A DNA stretch of 64,000 nucleotides, taken from assembly GCF_022654015.1 (NCBI RefSeq), contig NZ_CP073063.1, positions 2,356,001 to 2,420,000 on the forward strand, read 5' to 3'. Numbering within the stretch: the stretch's first letter is position 1; every line of letters begins with the position of its first letter. The notes under the pieces were generated by a model. The model did no database searches. It saw nothing but the letters and a program-made list of their open reading frames with translations, and was not told the DNA's origin. Source of the DNA: Brevundimonas diminuta. Its GTDB lineage: Bacteria; Pseudomonadota; Alphaproteobacteria; Caulobacterales; Caulobacteraceae. The translations under genes and the position numbers were made by a program. Shown one piece after another: positions 25,325 to 36,427 of this stretch.

Positions 25325-26263
25325 TCAGAATAATCGGATGGTTTCGCTTGGCCGATCGACGATCACGCCCGCGACATAGAGTTTGCGCACCAGTTGCTGC
25401 GTGCCGAGGATCGTCCGGCTTTGGAAATCGAGCCAGTTCGCGATCAGGGTCTGATCCGGCAGATTGATGTCTCTCTTGCCCGCGACCCGGATCACCAGGC
25501 CTGCCTTTTCAAGCTGACCCAGGTGCCGGCGAACCGTTTCGTCGTCCATTCTGGCGGCCTTAGCGACCTCGATCACGCTCACTGGCCCGAACGGCGGGTT
25601 CAGGGGGCCGAGACGGTCGGCGTCCGGCTCGCCATGACCAACGCGCAAGGCGCTCCCGGTGAGATGCGACAGCCAGAGCAGGACGTAGTGCGTCGTCAGG
25701 CTGATTTCGGGCTTCAGCGACCGGGCGTGCTGGATGCCTTTCAGGACGTGGGCCGTCATCAGCCGCGTGGCCAAACCTGCGACTGGCCAGGCTGGCGTGA
25801 CGACCCGGTCGCCGTCGCGGGCGCCGCATGCATTCAGCATCGCCAGCCCATCGACGAACTCCACCGTGGCCAAAAGGAAGGCTTCCATCGCGGACTTGAA
25901 CGGTTTCGACTGCGACACCTCGGCGCGCAAGACGAAGCAGCCGTCCGTCCGGACCAAGATCCCCCGCTCCACCAGGCCCGCCAGTTTTGTGCGCGCGCTC
26001 TCGCGCGGCACGCCCAGGGACATGGCGATGCTGATTGCATTGACAGGCCGCCGCAGGACGTTCGGCAAAATGCCGGCTCCAATGGAAGGGTCGCGTACCG
26101 CACCTTCGTCGTCGGCGCCTCTGACGTTCGCATCCACGACGCCCGCGGTCAGCAGGGCGGATATTAGATCCTCGTCGATCCAGGTGCGGGATGCGGCAAT
26201 GAAATCGAGCGTCAGCTTCGTATTCAGCCAAGCGACCTGAGCGGCTTGTAAACGCAGAGACAT
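25325..26263 (-). CDS. two-domain winged-helix regulator, family not recognised
   Basis: 312 residues. One winged-helix-like segment lies near 75-115 (VNAISIAMSLGVPRESARTKLAGLVERGILVRTDGCFVL) and a second near 225-270 (VIEVAKAARMDDETVRRHLGQLEKAGLVIRVAGK). A helical middle section separates them. The double HTH suggests a DNA-binding regulator. I cannot name the family. It lies 31 bp upstream of the HWE kinase on the same strand and may share its transcript. Confidence 0.7.
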   Translation of the reverse strand: MSLRLQAAQVAWLNTKLTLDFIAASRTWIDEDLISALLTAGVVDANVRGADDEGAVRDPSIGAGILPNVLRRPVNAISIAMSLGVPRESARTKLAGLVERGILVRTDGCFVLRAEVSQSKPFKSAMEAFLLATVEFVDGLAMLNACGARDGDRVVTPAWPVAGLATRLMTAHVLKGIQHARSLKPEISLTTHYVLLWLSHLTGSALRVGHGEPDADRLGPLNPPFGPVSVIEVAKAARMDDETVRRHLGQLEKAGLVIRVAGKRDINLPDQTLIANWLDFQSRTILGTQQLVRKLYVAGVIVDRPSETIRLF

Positions 26264-26635
26264 TGCAGACCATCAGAGGCTTCAGCGAACACTGTCGTCC
26301 TCGCTCGCGCCCCTGTCGACAAGACAACTACCGAAAATGAGGTTTCGGGACAGAGGCGGAGCGACGACCGATCCACGCTCAGCGGCGCCCCCGTTGCCGT
26401 CATTGTTCGCCAACAAATCCGCTTCAGTATCGGGCGTTTAGAGACGGCCTTCGTCAATCGACCGTACGCATCCCCGAACGGGATTATGATGTCGACGGGT
26501 CTTTGAAAACAGCAGCGCTCAGGAATTGCACCACCTTGCACTTTGCACGTCCTTTTTCGGCGCCGTGCAATTTGGCTCTTTCGCTGATTTCAGACGAATT
26601 AGACGAATTAGACGGTGTTTTTGTCAGGCGACCGT
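26264..26635. other. gene-free gap with short repeats
   Basis: No credible gene in 372 bp. It is less GC-rich than its surroundings. It holds three TTGCAC hexamers (26526-26548) with an inverted GTGCAA at 26565-26570, and a 9-bp tandem repeat AGACGAATT (26592-26609) just downstream of the DUF3667 gene. The promoter of the winged-helix regulator should lie at its left end. Confidence 0.6.
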
Positions 26636-27352
26636 CTAGGCCGCGAACCCGGCGAAGACGCCGATGACCATTACGATGAAGGTCGCAACGACGCTGGACA
26701 GACCGATGGCCGTCATCACGATCAGGCCCTTGGCCAGGCCGGGAACCACGCCCCGATACCACCGTCCCCGCCCCATCCGCATGAAGGCCACGATGCCCAG
26801 CACCAGCGTCAAAAGGCTGCACGCCGCAGCCAGCGGGCCAGGGCTGAACATGAACCAGGCCAGCGGCAGCAACGGCACGGTCCAGGCGTTCAGATAGGCG
26901 AAGGCCGCGCGAAACCCGCATCTCAGGCCTAGGTCCTCGGCGTCCCACAGGCGAAACAGCGGCATGGCCGCCATGGCATAGAGGGGCGCCATGATCGGCA
27001 CGGCCACCAGCGACATCCAGCCGTCCGCGTCCGACATGAAGGCGTCGCGCGACTTGCCCGCTTCCTGAAGCAGGGGGTTCAGAACATCGGCCGGGATGCC
27101 TTCCAGATAGAGGCTCAGTCCCCCGCGCAGAAAGACGATCAGCATCAGAATCGCGTTCAGCGCCAGATACAGCTTCAACGGCTTGGCGTAACGCCCGCCC
27201 CCCGTCGGCCCCTCGATCATCCAGGCCTGCAGCACCAACCGGGGCCGCATCAGCAGGTCGCGCGCGGTCCGCACCTCCGCGCCGCCAAAGCCCAGCGCGT
27301 CCTCGGACAGGTCCTTGAACGCCTGCTTGCGCGTCGTCTCGCCGTCGGTCAT
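26636..27352 (-). CDS. DUF3667-type membrane protein
   Basis: 238 residues. The cytosolic N-terminus with LMRPRLVLQAWMIEGPTGGGRYAKPLKLYLALN is the usual DUF3667 opening, and several hydrophobic helices follow. The ATG at 27352 has AAGGGGAG upstream; an in-frame ATG eight codons earlier is less likely. Function unknown. It is monocistronic, and the next gene upstream is the receptor at 27421. Confidence 0.78.
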   Translation of the reverse strand: MTDGETTRKQAFKDLSEDALGFGGAEVRTARDLLMRPRLVLQAWMIEGPTGGGRYAKPLKLYLALNAILMLIVFLRGGLSLYLEGIPADVLNPLLQEAGKSRDAFMSDADGWMSLVAVPIMAPLYAMAAMPLFRLWDAEDLGLRCGFRAAFAYLNAWTVPLLPLAWFMFSPGPLAAACSLLTLVLGIVAFMRMGRGRWYRGVVPGLAKGLIVMTAIGLSSVVATFIVMVIGVFAGFAA

Positions 27353-27420
27353 CGGATTCTCCCCTTGGGGATGCATACACCGCCCGGTTGACCGCGCAAC
27401 CGCCGATCAGAACCACTTGG

Positions 27421-30039
27421 TCAGAACCTTTTGCTCAGGCCAATGCTGACCACCCGCCCGCGCGGATCGGCCACGACCGGGTCATAGCCCAGGGCGAACT
27501 GCGCCAGCGGCGGGGCCTTGTCGGCCACATTGACCACCCCGACCGACAGAGCAAGGTCGGCGCCGATCGTGCGGCTGTAGAGCAGATCGACCGTCGTCTG
27601 GCTGGCGATGCTGGCGTCGGTGATGCCGCTGCGGTCGTTGGCATATCCGTCGGTATAGTGGACCAAAGCCGTCACCGCATTCGCCCCGCCGCTCCAGCCC
27701 AGGGCGAACTCCCCGCGATTGCGCGGCAGGGACCGGCCGATGTTGTTCAGGTTGGTCGAACCGACGCCCGACACCTTTGCGGCCGACGCGTCCAGCCGGA
27801 TGTCATAGGCGTCCACATAGGTCCAGGTCGCCGAGGCCGTCGCCTGCCCTCCCCACAGGCCGCGCCGATAGCGGGCCGACAGGTCGATCCCTTGGGTCTC
27901 GATGGACGAGGCGTTGATGAAATACAGCTGCACGAAGGTCAGGGCGCCGCTGGCCGAGCGGGTGATCCGGCTTTGGGCCTCCGTGCCGGTCCGCCCCGCC
28001 GCCGTGTCGGCCGCCGCCTGGTTGATGAGGGCCTGGGCCGACTCCTTGACCACCTGATCGGCATAGTCGAACCGCCAGGCGTCCACGCCCAGTTCCAGCC
28101 CGTCGATCGGCGTCCAGACTGCGCCCAGGTTCAGGCTCTCGGACTTCTCGGGCTTCAGGTCGGCCCGGCCCGAGGTCAGGGTGTTGACGAAGACGAACGC
28201 CCCCCGGTCGAACACCGACGGCTGCGATGCCTGCGCCCCAGACTGGGCATAGACCGACGGCGCCCGGAACCCCTGCCCCCACGACGCGCGCAGGGCCAGG
28301 GCATCGGTGACGTCCCACCGGATCGCGGCCTTCGGGCTGAACCGGCCCTCGTTGCCGTCGTAGGTTTCGTAGCGCCCGGCCAACTGCGCCTCGATCCGGT
28401 CGCCCAGATGGAGGCGGGCTTCGGCGAAGGCGGCCAAGGCTTCCTGATCGCCCTCGAAGTCCGGCGACACGCCCGCCGTCAGCAGATCGCCCCGGTTCAC
28501 CAGACCGCTCCAGTCGTGGCGGAAGCCGCTGCGGCGATACTGGGCGCCGACGGCGAGATCGACCGACCCGCCGGCCCAGGCCAGGGCCTCGCCGCCGGTC
28601 GAGGCGTCCGCCGTCGTCAGGGTCGCCGCGCCCCGTAGGCCGGTCGAGCCGATCAGGCTGTCGATCAGGGCGGCGCTGTTCGCCGTCCCGGTCCCCAGAT
28701 AGGCGCTGCCGAACGGGTTGAAATACTGACAGGCGCCGACGCCGGGCGCCCCCGTCGCGGGATTGCAGACTGCCCCGCCCAGGCCGCTCAGGGCGTTCTG
28801 CAAGGCGCTGCCGATGGTGTCCGGCTTGTCATAGGCGACGTGCTGGCGGCTGCTGGTCGCCGACAGGTTCCAGGCCCAGCCATTGCCGAAACGCCCATCC
28901 AGCCCGGCCGCCAGACGCCAGGTGCGATAGTCGAACTCCGCCTGCGACGCGCCGGCCTCCGCCCCCAGCAGCCGCCCCCGGAACAGCACCGCCTCGCCGA
29001 ACGGATTGTCGGGATGGGTCGCCGGCACGGTCAGCGACCGCGCCAGGATCGGCAGCGACGGCGACTGGCGCGCGATGGTGTTCGTCGCCGACCACGCTCC
29101 TTGCAGCGACAGGGTCATGTCGCCGACCGGTCGACGATAATCGGCGAACAGCTGCGTGCGCGTCTCCTCCGGCGCCAGGTCGAAGAAGTCCGAATAGTCC
29201 AGCCGACAGAAGCTGTCGGTCGGCGTGTTCAGATAGGCGCTGCCGAACGCCGGATCGCCGCACGCCGGATCGGGCGAAAACCCATTGCGGCTGGGTCGGA
29301 AATAGGAACCCGGCTGGCCATAGCTGGTCACGGCGGTCCAGGCCGCGCGGCCGTAACGCTCGGCCTGGGTAAAGCCCCGCTCGTCCGACCCCAGGGCCGA
29401 GCGATGGAAATGCGAGGCCGCCAGCGTCAGGTCGCCGCCCAGCAAGCGAACCCCGCCGAGCGCCTCGATCACGCTCTCTTCCGACCCGTCGGCGACGGCA
29501 TATTTGGCGCTGACCTCGGGGCGCTCCACGCCCCGCCGGGTGATGAAGTTGACCACCCCCGCCACCGCGTCCGAGCCATACACCGCCGAAGCCCCGTCCT
29601 TGACCACCTCGACCCGTTGCAGGGCGATCATCGGAACCAGCGAGTTGATGTCGACGAAGCCCGAGCCGTCCGTCGCCACCACGGCGCTGTTGGTCCAGCG
29701 CTGGCCGTCCACTAGGACCAGGGTCGAGCCGAGGCCGAGATTGCGCAGGTTGAACTGGGCCGTGCCCGAACTCTGCGGCTGGTTCAACTGATCGACCTGG
29801 GCCTCGGAGCCCGAGTTGGCCGTGACCACCCGGACCAGCTGAGAGGCATCGGCGATCCCGGCGGCGGCCAACGTCTCGCGGGCCACGGTCTCCACCGGCG
29901 CGATCCGCTCGCCGCCTGCAATCCGGGAGCCGGTGACGACCACATCGTCCACGCGCGACGCCTCCTGGGCCTGGGCGGCCGCAACCGTCGCCAACCAGGC
30001 GATCGAGGCTGTCGTCATCAAGAAGTTGCGCTTTGTCAT
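27421..30039 (-). CDS. TonB-dependent receptor, divergent from ugpC
   Basis: 872 residues: a signal peptide ([16 protein letters not shown]...AAAQAQ), TonB-box-like [11 protein letters not shown], a plug ending [25 protein letters not shown], and a barrel ending [10 protein letters not shown]. The ATG at 30039 has a GGGGGAA site upstream; longer in-frame starts reach into the promoter. It is transcribed away from the ugpC ATPase across a 173-bp gap with a LacI-type palindrome, so it very likely belongs to the glycan locus that follows. Probable substrate: an oligosaccharide released from the glycan that locus degrades. Confidence 0.93.
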   Translation of the reverse strand: MTKRNFLMTTASIAWLATVAAAQAQEASRVDDVVVTGSRIAGGERIAPVETVARETLAAAGIADASQLVRVVTANSGSEAQVDQLNQPQSSGTAQFNLRNLGLGSTLVLVDGQRWTNSAVVATDGSGFVDINSLVPMIALQRVEVVKDGASAVYGSDAVAGVVNFITRRGVERPEVSAKYAVADGSEESVIEALGGVRLLGGDLTLAASHFHRSALGSDERGFTQAERYGRAAWTAVTSYGQPGSYFRPSRNGFSPDPACGDPAFGSAYLNTPTDSFCRLDYSDFFDLAPEETRTQLFADYRRPVGDMTLSLQGAWSATNTIARQSPSLPILARSLTVPATHPDNPFGEAVLFRGRLLGAEAGASQAEFDYRTWRLAAGLDGRFGNGWAWNLSATSSRQHVAYDKPDTIGSALQNALSGLGGAVCNPATGAPGVGACQYFNPFGSAYLGTGTANSAALIDSLIGSTGLRGAATLTTADASTGGEALAWAGGSVDLAVGAQYRRSGFRHDWSGLVNRGDLLTAGVSPDFEGDQEALAAFAEARLHLGDRIEAQLAGRYETYDGNEGRFSPKAAIRWDVTDALALRASWGQGFRAPSVYAQSGAQASQPSVFDRGAFVFVNTLTSGRADLKPEKSESLNLGAVWTPIDGLELGVDAWRFDYADQVVKESAQALINQAAADTAAGRTGTEAQSRITRSASGALTFVQLYFINASSIETQGIDLSARYRRGLWGGQATASATWTYVDAYDIRLDASAAKVSGVGSTNLNNIGRSLPRNRGEFALGWSGGANAVTALVHYTDGYANDRSGITDASIASQTTVDLLYSRTIGADLALSVGVVNVADKAPPLAQFALGYDPVVADPRGRVVSIGLSKRF

Positions 30040-30161
30040 TCGGATATTCCCCCGAGATTGGCAGCGGGCTTCTATCCAGCGCTTCGATTTTGCGAAAGCG
30101 TAATTTTGCAGTTTTGCAATTTCAATCGTCGGCGAGACATCGTCCGCCATTGATCCCGCCA

Positions 30162-30175
30162 TGTAACCGGTTACG
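30162..30175. promoter_or_regulatory. LacI-type palindromic operator
   Basis: TGTAACCGGTTACG has a perfect 12-bp palindrome GTAACCGGTTAC at its core. It lies in the divergent region between the receptor and ugpC, 38 bp before the ugpC ATG. It differs by one central base and one end base from TGTAAGCGGTTACA at 43314-43327 in front of the lacI gene. The likely ligand is the LacI protein encoded at 42178-43254. Confidence 0.72.
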
Positions 30176-30212
30176 CTGCGGCAAAACAAAACGGGTCAGG
30201 AAAGCAGGAAGC

Positions 30213-31301
<1,089 letters not shown>

Positions 31302-31302
31302 G

Positions 31303-31448
31303 CCCTTCCCCCCTCGGGGGAAAAGGTGGCTCGCGGAGCGAGACGTATGAGGAGTTTGCTTCCGCCGCCTCGCTCTCGCCATCCCGAAACCGATAGATAC
31401 CCTCATCCGAGGCCTCCGGCCCCACCTTCTCCGCCAAGGGGAGAAGGG
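31303..31448. repeat. inverted-repeat element between converging genes
   Basis: The 146-bp space between ugpC and the big glycosidase gene is framed by imperfect inverted ends: CCCTTCCCCCCTCGGGG at the left and CCAAGGGGAGAAGGG at the right, each joined to an AAGGTGG / CCACCTT arm. The inner part contains CTCGCGGAGCGAG, also a palindrome. It looks like a dispersed intergenic repeat of REP or MITE type and may end transcription from both sides. Confidence 0.6.
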
Positions 31449-34400
31449 TCAGTTTAAAACGACCCGCCGCGCGTCTGCGGGAATGACCAACTCATCACCC
31501 GCCCACGCCGCCGCACGGCCGTCGATCCGAACGCGCTCGGGTCGCCCCTGCCCTGCCGGCCATTGCAGCACGAAGCCGCCCGGCGGCGTCGCGCCGTCGC
31601 CCAGCGTCAGAACATAGCCTTGCCGTTCTTTGCGATAAGCGTAGGTCAGAGGCCCATAGGCGGTGCGCAGATCCCGCACGCCGACCCCTTCCTTGGTATC
31701 CAGCCACACCTCCGGTACGCCGGCCGCCAGAACCAGGGCATGGTCGCGGTCCCGCTCATAGGCGAACAAATCCAGCGCCGAGCGGATATAGTCCGAGCTG
31801 ATCCAGGCGTGCGGCATATCGCCGATGAAGCGCGGCTCGCGCTTTTCGCGGCCCACCACCTCGGCCCAGCCGTTCCAGGCCTCGGGCCGGCGGTCAGCCA
31901 TCAGGAAGTCCAGCACCGCCAGCGCCCGGTCTTTCTGACCCAACCGCACATAGGCGCCGACCAGCCGCCATTCGTAGGGGGTGTAGTCCTTCCACGCCGT
32001 GCGGTTGGTCAGACGGTTCTGGAAGTTTTCCCAATAACGATCGAAGGTTTGGGCCAGAAGTTCGGGCGGCAGGTTATCCTGTTCGCCGGCCGGCGACAGG
32101 GCGATGGTGGTCGAGGTGGCGTCGAAATCGCCCCGGTCCGCAGCGCCCGCGATCCAGTCGATGCCATGATGGACCGCCGTCGCTGTAATCGACGCGCGGA
32201 TGTCGGCGGCGAACTGATCCCGCGCCGCCGCATAGCGAGCGGCGGCGTCGACATCGCCCAGGGTTTCGGCGATGAAGACCGCGTCCTTGTAGCCCAGCAG
32301 GCCCCAGAAATCGTCCCAGTAGGAATAGGCCGCCTTGTCCGAATAGCCCTCGTGGCTGATCGTCGGCGGCAGCAGGCCGTAGAGGTGACGCTGGTCCGGC
32401 GCCTGGAAGGCCGTCGTGCGGGTCGAGGCGCGCAGTTCGTCCATATAGGCGATCGCCTTTTGCACCTGCGGCCAGACCTGGCGCAGCAGGGCCTCGTCCC
32501 TGGTGTAGCGATAGGTTTCGGCGGCCAGGAAGACGAACTCGCCTTGGCTGTCGTTCTCGGGCACCGGATCGGCGCCGCGCGCATCGACACAGCACGGCAC
32601 CTTGCCGTTCTCGAACACATAGGGGGCGTACCAGCGCAGATAGTCGGCCGAATGCTCGGCCATGCCCAGCCTGTTCAGTCCCTCGGCCATCATGGCCCCG
32701 TCGCGGATCCAGGAGCGGTTGTAGCTGCGCGTGCCGGGTTGCAGGATCGGCCCCTGACGCGACATCAGCATATGGGCCAGCGAGGATTTCAGCGCCTCCT
32801 CGATCCGCTGGGCGGCGGGCGGCAGGGTCAGATCCACCCGATCCAGCTTCTCGCGCCATTCGGCGGCCAGCCGGGTCTCGACCGCGTTCAGCACTTCCGC
32901 CGCCTGCCCCATCGGCTCGGGCGCCAGCGCGTCGCCCGACAGTTGTGAGACCCAGCCGACCGTGCGCGTCTCGCCGGGCTGCAGCGTCACCTCGTAGGTC
33001 AGGGCGCCGGCGGCCAGACCTGTGGCGTCGGTCGTCGTCATGACCTCGGCGGCCGGTCGCCGGGCAGACGGGAGGATCAGGGACTGCGGATCGCTGCCGG
33101 CGTCGAAGGTCGCCAGCGCGACCTGATCCGGGGCCGCCAGCGGCTGCACCCGCACTGTATCATTCAGCTTGAGTTCGGCGCCGTCCCAGCCGATCGTCTC
33201 CACCGGACTGACCCCGCCGGGAATGGCCAGGAACTGACGCGGCGCATTGACCTGCATCGGGCGCGCCGCCAGGCCCAGCGTCAGGGTGCGGGGCCGGCTG
33301 GAGGTGTTGGTCAGGTCGTAACGGCCCCAGAGCTGCGCCTGATCGGCCGGTCCGTCGGCGAAGCTGGTGATCTTCAGCGTCCAGTCGTCGGCGGTCCAGG
33401 TCACGGACGGGATCGGCAGGTCGCCGTCCTTCAGCCCCTGCTCGATATTGACGTCGGCCCAAGTGATCAGCCGCCCGTTATCGACCACGAAGGGTTCGAT
33501 ACTGGGCCCGGCGCGACGCAGTTCGACGGCGCCATCCTCGCCGATCAGGCCGCTCTCGCCGCCCCCATCGACACCGACCAGGGTCCAGTAGGACTGCTCG
33601 CCGGAGAAGCCGCGTGGATAGAGGCCGCGCCGGTTTTCCTTGGCCACGGCTTCCAGAAACACCGTGGGGTCCGCGCCGAACGTCAGCGGTTCGACCTCGA
33701 TCTCGTTTAAGGCATAGGTCGTGGCCTGACCCGCGTCCAGCCGCTGGCCCGCGCCGGACGAGCCGACCACATCGGAGGCGGGAACGGGCTTCAGCGGCTC
33801 AAGTCTCAGCCAGCGCGCCGTCGCCTCGGGCGTCCGCAGCCAATCGACGCCGCCGTTGCCGCCCGTAACCGTCGTCAGCGGCTGCCAATCGCGCCCGTCC
33901 ATCGAGGCGGAAACGCGATAGTCACTCGCCGCGCCCCGCTCGCCCCAGCGCAGGGTCAGCCCGCCGAACTCGCGCTCGTAGCCCAAGTCCAGCGTCAAGG
34001 CCGACGCCTCGCCCACCGGCGGGGTCCAGGCGGTTTTCAAGTCGAGATCGACGGCGTTGGCGGCGGTCGACGCCGTTCGTCCATCGCTGGCGATCGGCTG
34101 GGGCGGAACCGGCGGATCGACCGGCAGGGCGCGCAGGGTCAGTTGATCGATCTCGACCGAGCCCTTGCCGCCCTCCGCCGCGACCACGACGAACTCGACC
34201 CGCTCCGCGCGACGCAGGATGGCTTCAGGGCTTGGCCCCCAAGCTTTGGAAACCTGACGGCGTTTGATGACGAACCTGGTCCAGCCGTCGGGGAAGTCGT
34301 AGCGCGCCGTCTGCTTCCACCAGACATTGTCCGCCGAGGCGTCGGTCAGCTTGACCTCGAAGGTGTTGGTCGGCCCGGCGCCCCGCACCCAGAAACTGAT

Positions 34401-34664
34401 CTCGTAATTCTCGGGCAGGTCGAACGGCAGCGGCCTGCTGAGCACCGCATAACCCGCCTTGCCGTCGAAATCGTAGTCAAGCCGCACCGCCCGCCCGTCA
34501 TGCCCCGCGACGGCGGAGACGGCGGCGTGAACGTCGGTCGAGGCGCTGGCCTCCCACCGCGTCGCGTCGTCCATGCTGTCGAGAACGCGCGTTTCCTGGG
34601 CGACGGCGGGCGCGGCCAGAGCAAGGGTCAGGACCGAGGCGGCGGCCAGCAGGAGATTACGCAT
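31449..34664 (-). CDS. large multidomain (alpha/alpha)6 glycosidase, family unassigned
   Basis: 1071 residues, exported (signal peptide to about 22). In order: a beta-sandwich carbohydrate-binding-like domain (about 25-175; FDLPENYEISFWVRGAGP), a discoidin/F5-8-type domain (about 185-330; ASMDGRDWQPLTTV, ARWLRLEPL), a beta-rich middle domain (about 340-600), and an (alpha/alpha)6-barrel glycosidase domain (about 610-1000). The barrel holds NRSWIRDGAMMAEG (Trp652), ENDSQGEFVFLAAETYRY and YSYWDDFWGLLGYKDAVF. It is the last gene of the locus, 18 bp after the permeases. It likely trims oligosaccharides in the periplasm or at the cell surface. I cannot place it in a defined GH family. Confidence 0.8.
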   Translation of the reverse strand: MRNLLLAAASVLTLALAAPAVAQETRVLDSMDDATRWEASASTDVHAAVSAVAGHDGRAVRLDYDFDGKAGYAVLSRPLPFDLPENYEISFWVRGAGPTNTFEVKLTDASADNVWWKQTARYDFPDGWTRFVIKRRQVSKAWGPSPEAILRRAERVEFVVVAAEGGKGSVEIDQLTLRALPVDPPVPPQPIASDGRTASTAANAVDLDLKTAWTPPVGEASALTLDLGYEREFGGLTLRWGERGAASDYRVSASMDGRDWQPLTTVTGGNGGVDWLRTPEATARWLRLEPLKPVPASDVVGSSGAGQRLDAGQATTYALNEIEVEPLTFGADPTVFLEAVAKENRRGLYPRGFSGEQSYWTLVGVDGGGESGLIGEDGAVELRRAGPSIEPFVVDNGRLITWADVNIEQGLKDGDLPIPSVTWTADDWTLKITSFADGPADQAQLWGRYDLTNTSSRPRTLTLGLAARPMQVNAPRQFLAIPGGVSPVETIGWDGAELKLNDTVRVQPLAAPDQVALATFDAGSDPQSLILPSARRPAAEVMTTTDATGLAAGALTYEVTLQPGETRTVGWVSQLSGDALAPEPMGQAAEVLNAVETRLAAEWREKLDRVDLTLPPAAQRIEEALKSSLAHMLMSRQGPILQPGTRSYNRSWIRDGAMMAEGLNRLGMAEHSADYLRWYAPYVFENGKVPCCVDARGADPVPENDSQGEFVFLAAETYRYTRDEALLRQVWPQVQKAIAYMDELRASTRTTAFQAPDQRHLYGLLPPTISHEGYSDKAAYSYWDDFWGLLGYKDAVFIAETLGDVDAAARYAAARDQFAADIRASITATAVHHGIDWIAGAADRGDFDATSTTIALSPAGEQDNLPPELLAQTFDRYWENFQNRLTNRTAWKDYTPYEWRLVGAYVRLGQKDRALAVLDFLMADRRPEAWNGWAEVVGREKREPRFIGDMPHAWISSDYIRSALDLFAYERDRDHALVLAAGVPEVWLDTKEGVGVRDLRTAYGPLTYAYRKERQGYVLTLGDGATPPGGFVLQWPAGQGRPERVRIDGRAAAWAGDELVIPADARRVVLN

Positions 34665-34682
34665 CGAAACTCGCAGTTCTGG

Positions 34683-35498
34683 TCAACCCTTCACGCTGCC
34701 CGCGAGCATGCCGCGGATGTAGTAGCGTTGCAGGGCGAGGAAGAGGATCAGCACGGGCGCGACCGTGACGACGGCGCCGGCCATCATCAGTTCGATGTCC
34801 TGCACATGCTCGCGCGACAGGGCCGCGAGCGCCACCGGCAGGGTGTAGTTCGACTGGTCAGTGAGAATGATCAGGGGCCACAGGAAGTCGTTCCAGCTGC
34901 CCAGGAAGACGAACAGGCCCAGGGTCACGATGATCGGCTGCAAGGTCGGCAGGACGACGCGGCGGAAAATCTGGCCCTCGCTAGCCCCGTCGATCCGCGC
35001 GGCCTCCAGCATTTCGTCGGGAATGCTCAGCGCATATTGGCGCACCAGGAACAGGCCGAAGATGGACGCCAGCCAAGGCACCAGGGCGCCGGCATAGGTG
35101 TTCACCAGCCCCATCGACTTCAGCATCAGGAACAGCGGCAGGGTGCCGATCTGGGCCGGCACCACCAGGGCGGCGACCAGGAACTGGAACAGCCGCTCGC
35201 GTCCCGCGAACTTCAGCTTGGCGAAAGCGTAGCCGGCGGGAACCGTGAAACCCAGCGCAAGGATCGTTGCCAGGGTCGCCAAGGCGAAACTGTTCCACAG
35301 ATTCCGCCCCATCCCTTGGTTCAGGAACAGGTCGCGATAATGCTCCAGCGTCCAGTGCGAGGGCAGCAGCGGCGGCGGAAAGACGGCCGCCTCGCCGGTC
35401 GCCATGAAGCTGACCGACACCATCCAGACCAGCGGAAACAGCACGATCAGGGCGATGAGCCCGACCGCGAGATTGAGCAGGATCGCGCGGATTTTCAT
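34683..35498 (-). CDS. carbohydrate ABC transporter permease, MalG/UgpE type
   Basis: 271 residues with six membrane helices and the coupling motif EAARIDGASEGQIFRRVVLPTLQP. The C-terminal YYIRGMLAGSVKG is the classic MalG-family end. The start at 35498 overlaps the upstream permease by 4 bp (ATGA), so the two are co-translated. With the partner permease and UgpC it forms an inner-membrane sugar importer. Confidence 0.94.
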   Translation of the reverse strand: MKIRAILLNLAVGLIALIVLFPLVWMVSVSFMATGEAAVFPPPLLPSHWTLEHYRDLFLNQGMGRNLWNSFALATLATILALGFTVPAGYAFAKLKFAGRERLFQFLVAALVVPAQIGTLPLFLMLKSMGLVNTYAGALVPWLASIFGLFLVRQYALSIPDEMLEAARIDGASEGQIFRRVVLPTLQPIIVTLGLFVFLGSWNDFLWPLIILTDQSNYTLPVALAALSREHVQDIELMMAGAVVTVAPVLILFLALQRYYIRGMLAGSVKG

Positions 35499-36427
35499 TG
35501 ATAGGCCCCCACCCGCTTGGCCACCGCCAACTGGACCAGGGTGATCGCCAGGATGCACAGGAACAGGACGAAAGCGACGGCGCTGGCGGAGCCCAGGTTC
35601 CACCATTTGAAGCCCTCTTCGTACATGAAGTAGAGCACCGTCACCGTGCTCTGGGCCGGTCCGCCTTGGGTCATCACATAGGGTTCGGCGAACAGCTGGA
35701 AGAAGCTGGCGACCGAGATGATCGACACCAGCAGCATGGTCGGCGCGATGGCCGGCAGGGTCACATGGCGGAACTGCTTCCACGGCCCGGCGCCGTCGAT
35801 GCGAGCGGCCTCGTACAGGTCGTCCGGCACGGTCTGAAGCACCGCCAGGAAGATCAGCATATTGTAGCCAAAGATCTTCCACACCACGAACATCAGGATC
35901 GCCGGGATCGAGGTCGACGGGTCGCCCAGCCAATCCACGGCGGGCAGGCCGATGCTTTCCAGCCCCCAGTTGATGACGCCGTACCGGGTATGCAGCAGAT
36001 AGCGCCAGACCACCGCCGTCGCGACCAGGGTCGTGACATAGGGGGCGAAGAACATCACTCGCCAGATCGGCCGCCACTTCACGACCCGCGCATTCAGGAT
36101 CACCGCCGCCGCCAGGGACGCGGCGATGGACAGGGGCACGCCGAGGACCGCGAAGGTCAGGGTGTTCTTCATCGCCCCCCAGAACAGGGGGTTGGTCAGC
36201 AGCCGCTCATAGTTCTGCAAGCCGACGAAACGCAGATTGTCCAGGTTCGCCAAGGCGTAGATGTCGAAGTCGGTCAGGCTGAGCAGCAGGGCTGCGATCA
36301 CCGGAATGGCGAAGAACAGGCCGATGGCGAGCATGGCCGGGGCGACGAAGGCCCAGGCGGCCCGTTCGCGCGCGCCGCGTCCGCGCGACGGCTTCACTTT
36401 GACCAGTGTCGGGTCGACGACGGTCAT
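35495..36427 (-). CDS. carbohydrate ABC transporter permease, MalF/UgpA type
   Basis: 310 residues with a cytosolic basic N-terminus, six or more membrane helices and the coupling motif EAARIDGAGPWKQFRHVTLPAI. The text near the end (QLFAEPYVMTQGGPAQSTVTVLYFMYEEGF) is typical of UgpA/MalF permeases of oligosaccharide systems. Its start and stop overlap its neighbours by 4 bp, giving a tightly coupled binding protein - permease - permease order. Confidence 0.94.
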   Translation of the reverse strand: MTVVDPTLVKVKPSRGRGARERAAWAFVAPAMLAIGLFFAIPVIAALLLSLTDFDIYALANLDNLRFVGLQNYERLLTNPLFWGAMKNTLTFAVLGVPLSIAASLAAAVILNARVVKWRPIWRVMFFAPYVTTLVATAVVWRYLLHTRYGVINWGLESIGLPAVDWLGDPSTSIPAILMFVVWKIFGYNMLIFLAVLQTVPDDLYEAARIDGAGPWKQFRHVTLPAIAPTMLLVSIISVASFFQLFAEPYVMTQGGPAQSTVTVLYFMYEEGFKWWNLGSASAVAFVLFLCILAITLVQLAVAKRVGAYQ

